Source: Pseudoscleropodium purum
Taxonomy: Eukaryota > Streptophyta > Bryopsida > Hypnales > Brachytheciaceae
NCBI GenBank assembly: GCA_963969395.1
Contig: OZ017800.1
Location: forward strand, 10,944,479 to 11,008,478
Reading direction: 5' to 3'
Length of the DNA: 64,000 nucleotides
Part shown: positions 62,656 through 64,000 of the stretch, piece after piece
Layout: each line of letters starts with the position of its first letter
Numbering within the stretch: position 1 is the first letter of the stretch
Made by a program: the position numbers and the translations under genes
Notes under the pieces: generated by a model
Told to the model about the DNA's origin: nothing
The model's database searches: none
Seen by the model: the letters and a program-made list of their open reading frames with translations, nothing else

Positions 62656-63539
62656 TATATGTACCTAGCTACTTGTAGTCTTGAGCATTGTAACCTTTGA
62701 TGATATGGCTCCTTGCTAGTGAAAAGCTTGTTTACGATTCTAGAATATAGTTGACCTCAAGTGTTGGTTTACAGCTTGAAGAATCATAGCCTTAATCAAA
62801 CACGGCCTTGAATATAAAGCTAATTTGATTGGTGTATTGAAATGCATAATTGGTGCAAATATAGAATCTTTGTTTTATATAGTTATTTAGTTCCTATTTT
62901 AAATACTAAAACAAGACTATATAGCTACTTGCAAGTTCGATTATGGATAAGGAAGCAAAAAAACAAACCAGAACTGACAAAGGGAATAGGCCTAAAACGG
63001 CCTTCCTGACCCCCCATAAATCCTTTAATGGCTCCATCTATTCAAGTTAATAGAGAACAAGGTATTATTTTTAAAGTAATAGACAATCTCTAATGTCACC
63101 AATAAAAGTATAAGATTTATATTTGAATACATTTAACCTTGATTTAACTAATTCTAGACAATCCATAGTCCAAAAATCACATCACATCTATAGATGAATG
63201 ATGAAAATATGATCTATATGTAATCCAAATATAAAATTTTGAATCAAAATGGATAACTTTTATTATTTTGGATCAAATGAAATTTAAAAAAATAAAATAT
63301 AGATAAGCATTGGCTACTAGCTAATACATTTTCAATTTTAGAGAATGTCCATAATTTGTATATAAGTCCATAATTAGTCAAATATCTATTGTTGGGTATA
63401 TAATACAAAAAGAGTAATAATAACTAAATCAAGCATCCTTATCCATTCTAGATTGTATACAAAAAGTTTTTTGAAAATGATATTTTTGACTTTTTGACTT
63501 ATATTTGAATATACATATACACCATAAAATATTATACAT

Positions 63540-63700
63540 GAGAAATTTTGGGACTTAGAATTGGGACTTTGATCTTCCTACTATGAAACTCATAACCCCA
63601 CACATATTATTTTTTATTCACCACCTACAACCTAAGAAAGTTGGGATTTGGCCTTGAATTAGGACTTGTGTAGTGAGAATAGGCCTTAATTATTGAGATT
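63540..63700 (-). mobile_element. Partial reverse copy of the MITE-like family
   Basis: Read on the minus strand it gives TCACTACACAAGTCCTAATT, then CAAGGCCAAATCCCAAC, TAGGTTGTAG and GTGAATAAAAAA, in the same order as 20707-20860 and 21309-21440. It ends near the right arm of the inverted repeat. Confidence 0.55.
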
Positions 63701-63885
63701 GGAAAACAACTACCTTTGGCCTTCGTCTTTAGATGAAAAAATTACACCTAATTGTGCACAGAGAAGCTAGAGCCATGGCGACAAAGAAATCAGAACCACC
63801 ATTGATCTCCCCCTGCGCATGCAGAAACGGCAGAAGCACCTGAAGCTTGGTGAACATTCGATCGAAAGTCCGAAATGGCTGCATG

Positions 63886-64000
63886 CCAAGGAAGAGGACA
63901 TGAAAGTAAACGAACTGTGAGGATTTGATCGATCGATGCTGAGTCCGGAGTCGAAAACCGCAGCTCGATCATCGAATGATCAAATGATCGGACTTGTTAC
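63886..64000 (-). repeat. Inverted repeat, right arm (runs off the window)
   Basis: Reverse complement of 59391-59509. It reaches the last base of the window, so its outer limit is unknown. Confidence 0.92.

Larger units (their letters stand above)
59510..63885. other. AT-rich interior between the inverted arms
   Basis: No transposase or other domain was recognised. Contents noted: second copy of the 50-base repeat (59795-59845), a copy of the 18.55 kb repeat family (60970-61170), an 80-codon frame at 61643-61885 of unknown nature, an (AT)n(AC)n(AG)n run at 62617-62655, and a reverse partial copy of the MITE-like element (about 63540-63700). Confidence 0.5.

Overview
The window is nuclear DNA of a land plant. 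Five multi-exon or short genes of plant families (B3, WRC, CYP72-clan P450, DUF639, an importin-like ARM-repeat protein) and a plant-type U2 snRNA gene lie in islands of moderate GC, separated by long AT-rich repeat deserts. Introns are short (about 160-800 bases), plant telomere-type CCCTAAA motifs recur near genes, and the only kinase fragment is of plant lectin-receptor-kinase type. I would guess a non-seed plant such as a moss, liverwort, lycophyte or fern, but nothing here settles that. Gene models were spliced by eye from reading frame, GT/GC-AG signals and family similarity recalled from memory; no search was run. Layout: 1-2618 (+) is the 3' part of an importin-like ARM-repeat gene. 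2619-6760 is AT-rich repeat sequence. 6767-7141 (-) is a small WRC-domain protein, with a hexamer repeat, a 100-base tandem duplication and telomere-like motifs upstream. 7.9-9.8 kb (-) holds an unrecognised multi-exon gene. 11.5-12.3 kb is repeat. 13.3-16.6 kb (-) is a complete gene for a protein with two B3 DNA-binding domains, with likely 5' leader exons near 17.7 kb. 18-37 kb is a TE desert. It contains a four-unit tandem array, a head-to-tail pair of MITE-like elements, a 2.3-2.5 kb direct duplication at 28.0-30.3 and 34.6-37.1 kb, and a decayed receptor-kinase C-lobe. One arm of the duplication carries a 241-base Helitron-like insertion whose empty site is preserved in the other arm. 37.1-41.1 kb is a gene-like island with one convincing small membrane-protein ORF. 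41.1-45.6 kb is again AT-rich. 45.7-48.5 kb (-) is a complete cytochrome P450 gene with a GC-AG intron, and 50.4-56.0 kb (+) a complete ten-exon DUF639 membrane-protein gene; the two are divergent and share a 1.9 kb repeat-rich upstream region. 57.93-58.13 kb (+) is a U2 snRNA gene with its plant promoter elements. The last 4.6 kb is AT-rich and bounded by a roughly 115-base inverted repeat that runs off the window end. The genes do not form a pathway. The common themes are local duplication upstream of genes, protein evolution by internal duplication (the B3 gene), and repeat families that recur throughout. I saw no CRISPR, operon or viral gene, and no clear candidate for a new biological system; the most informative observations are the Helitron-like insertion with its empty site, the matching introns in the two B3 domains, and the terminal inverted repeat.
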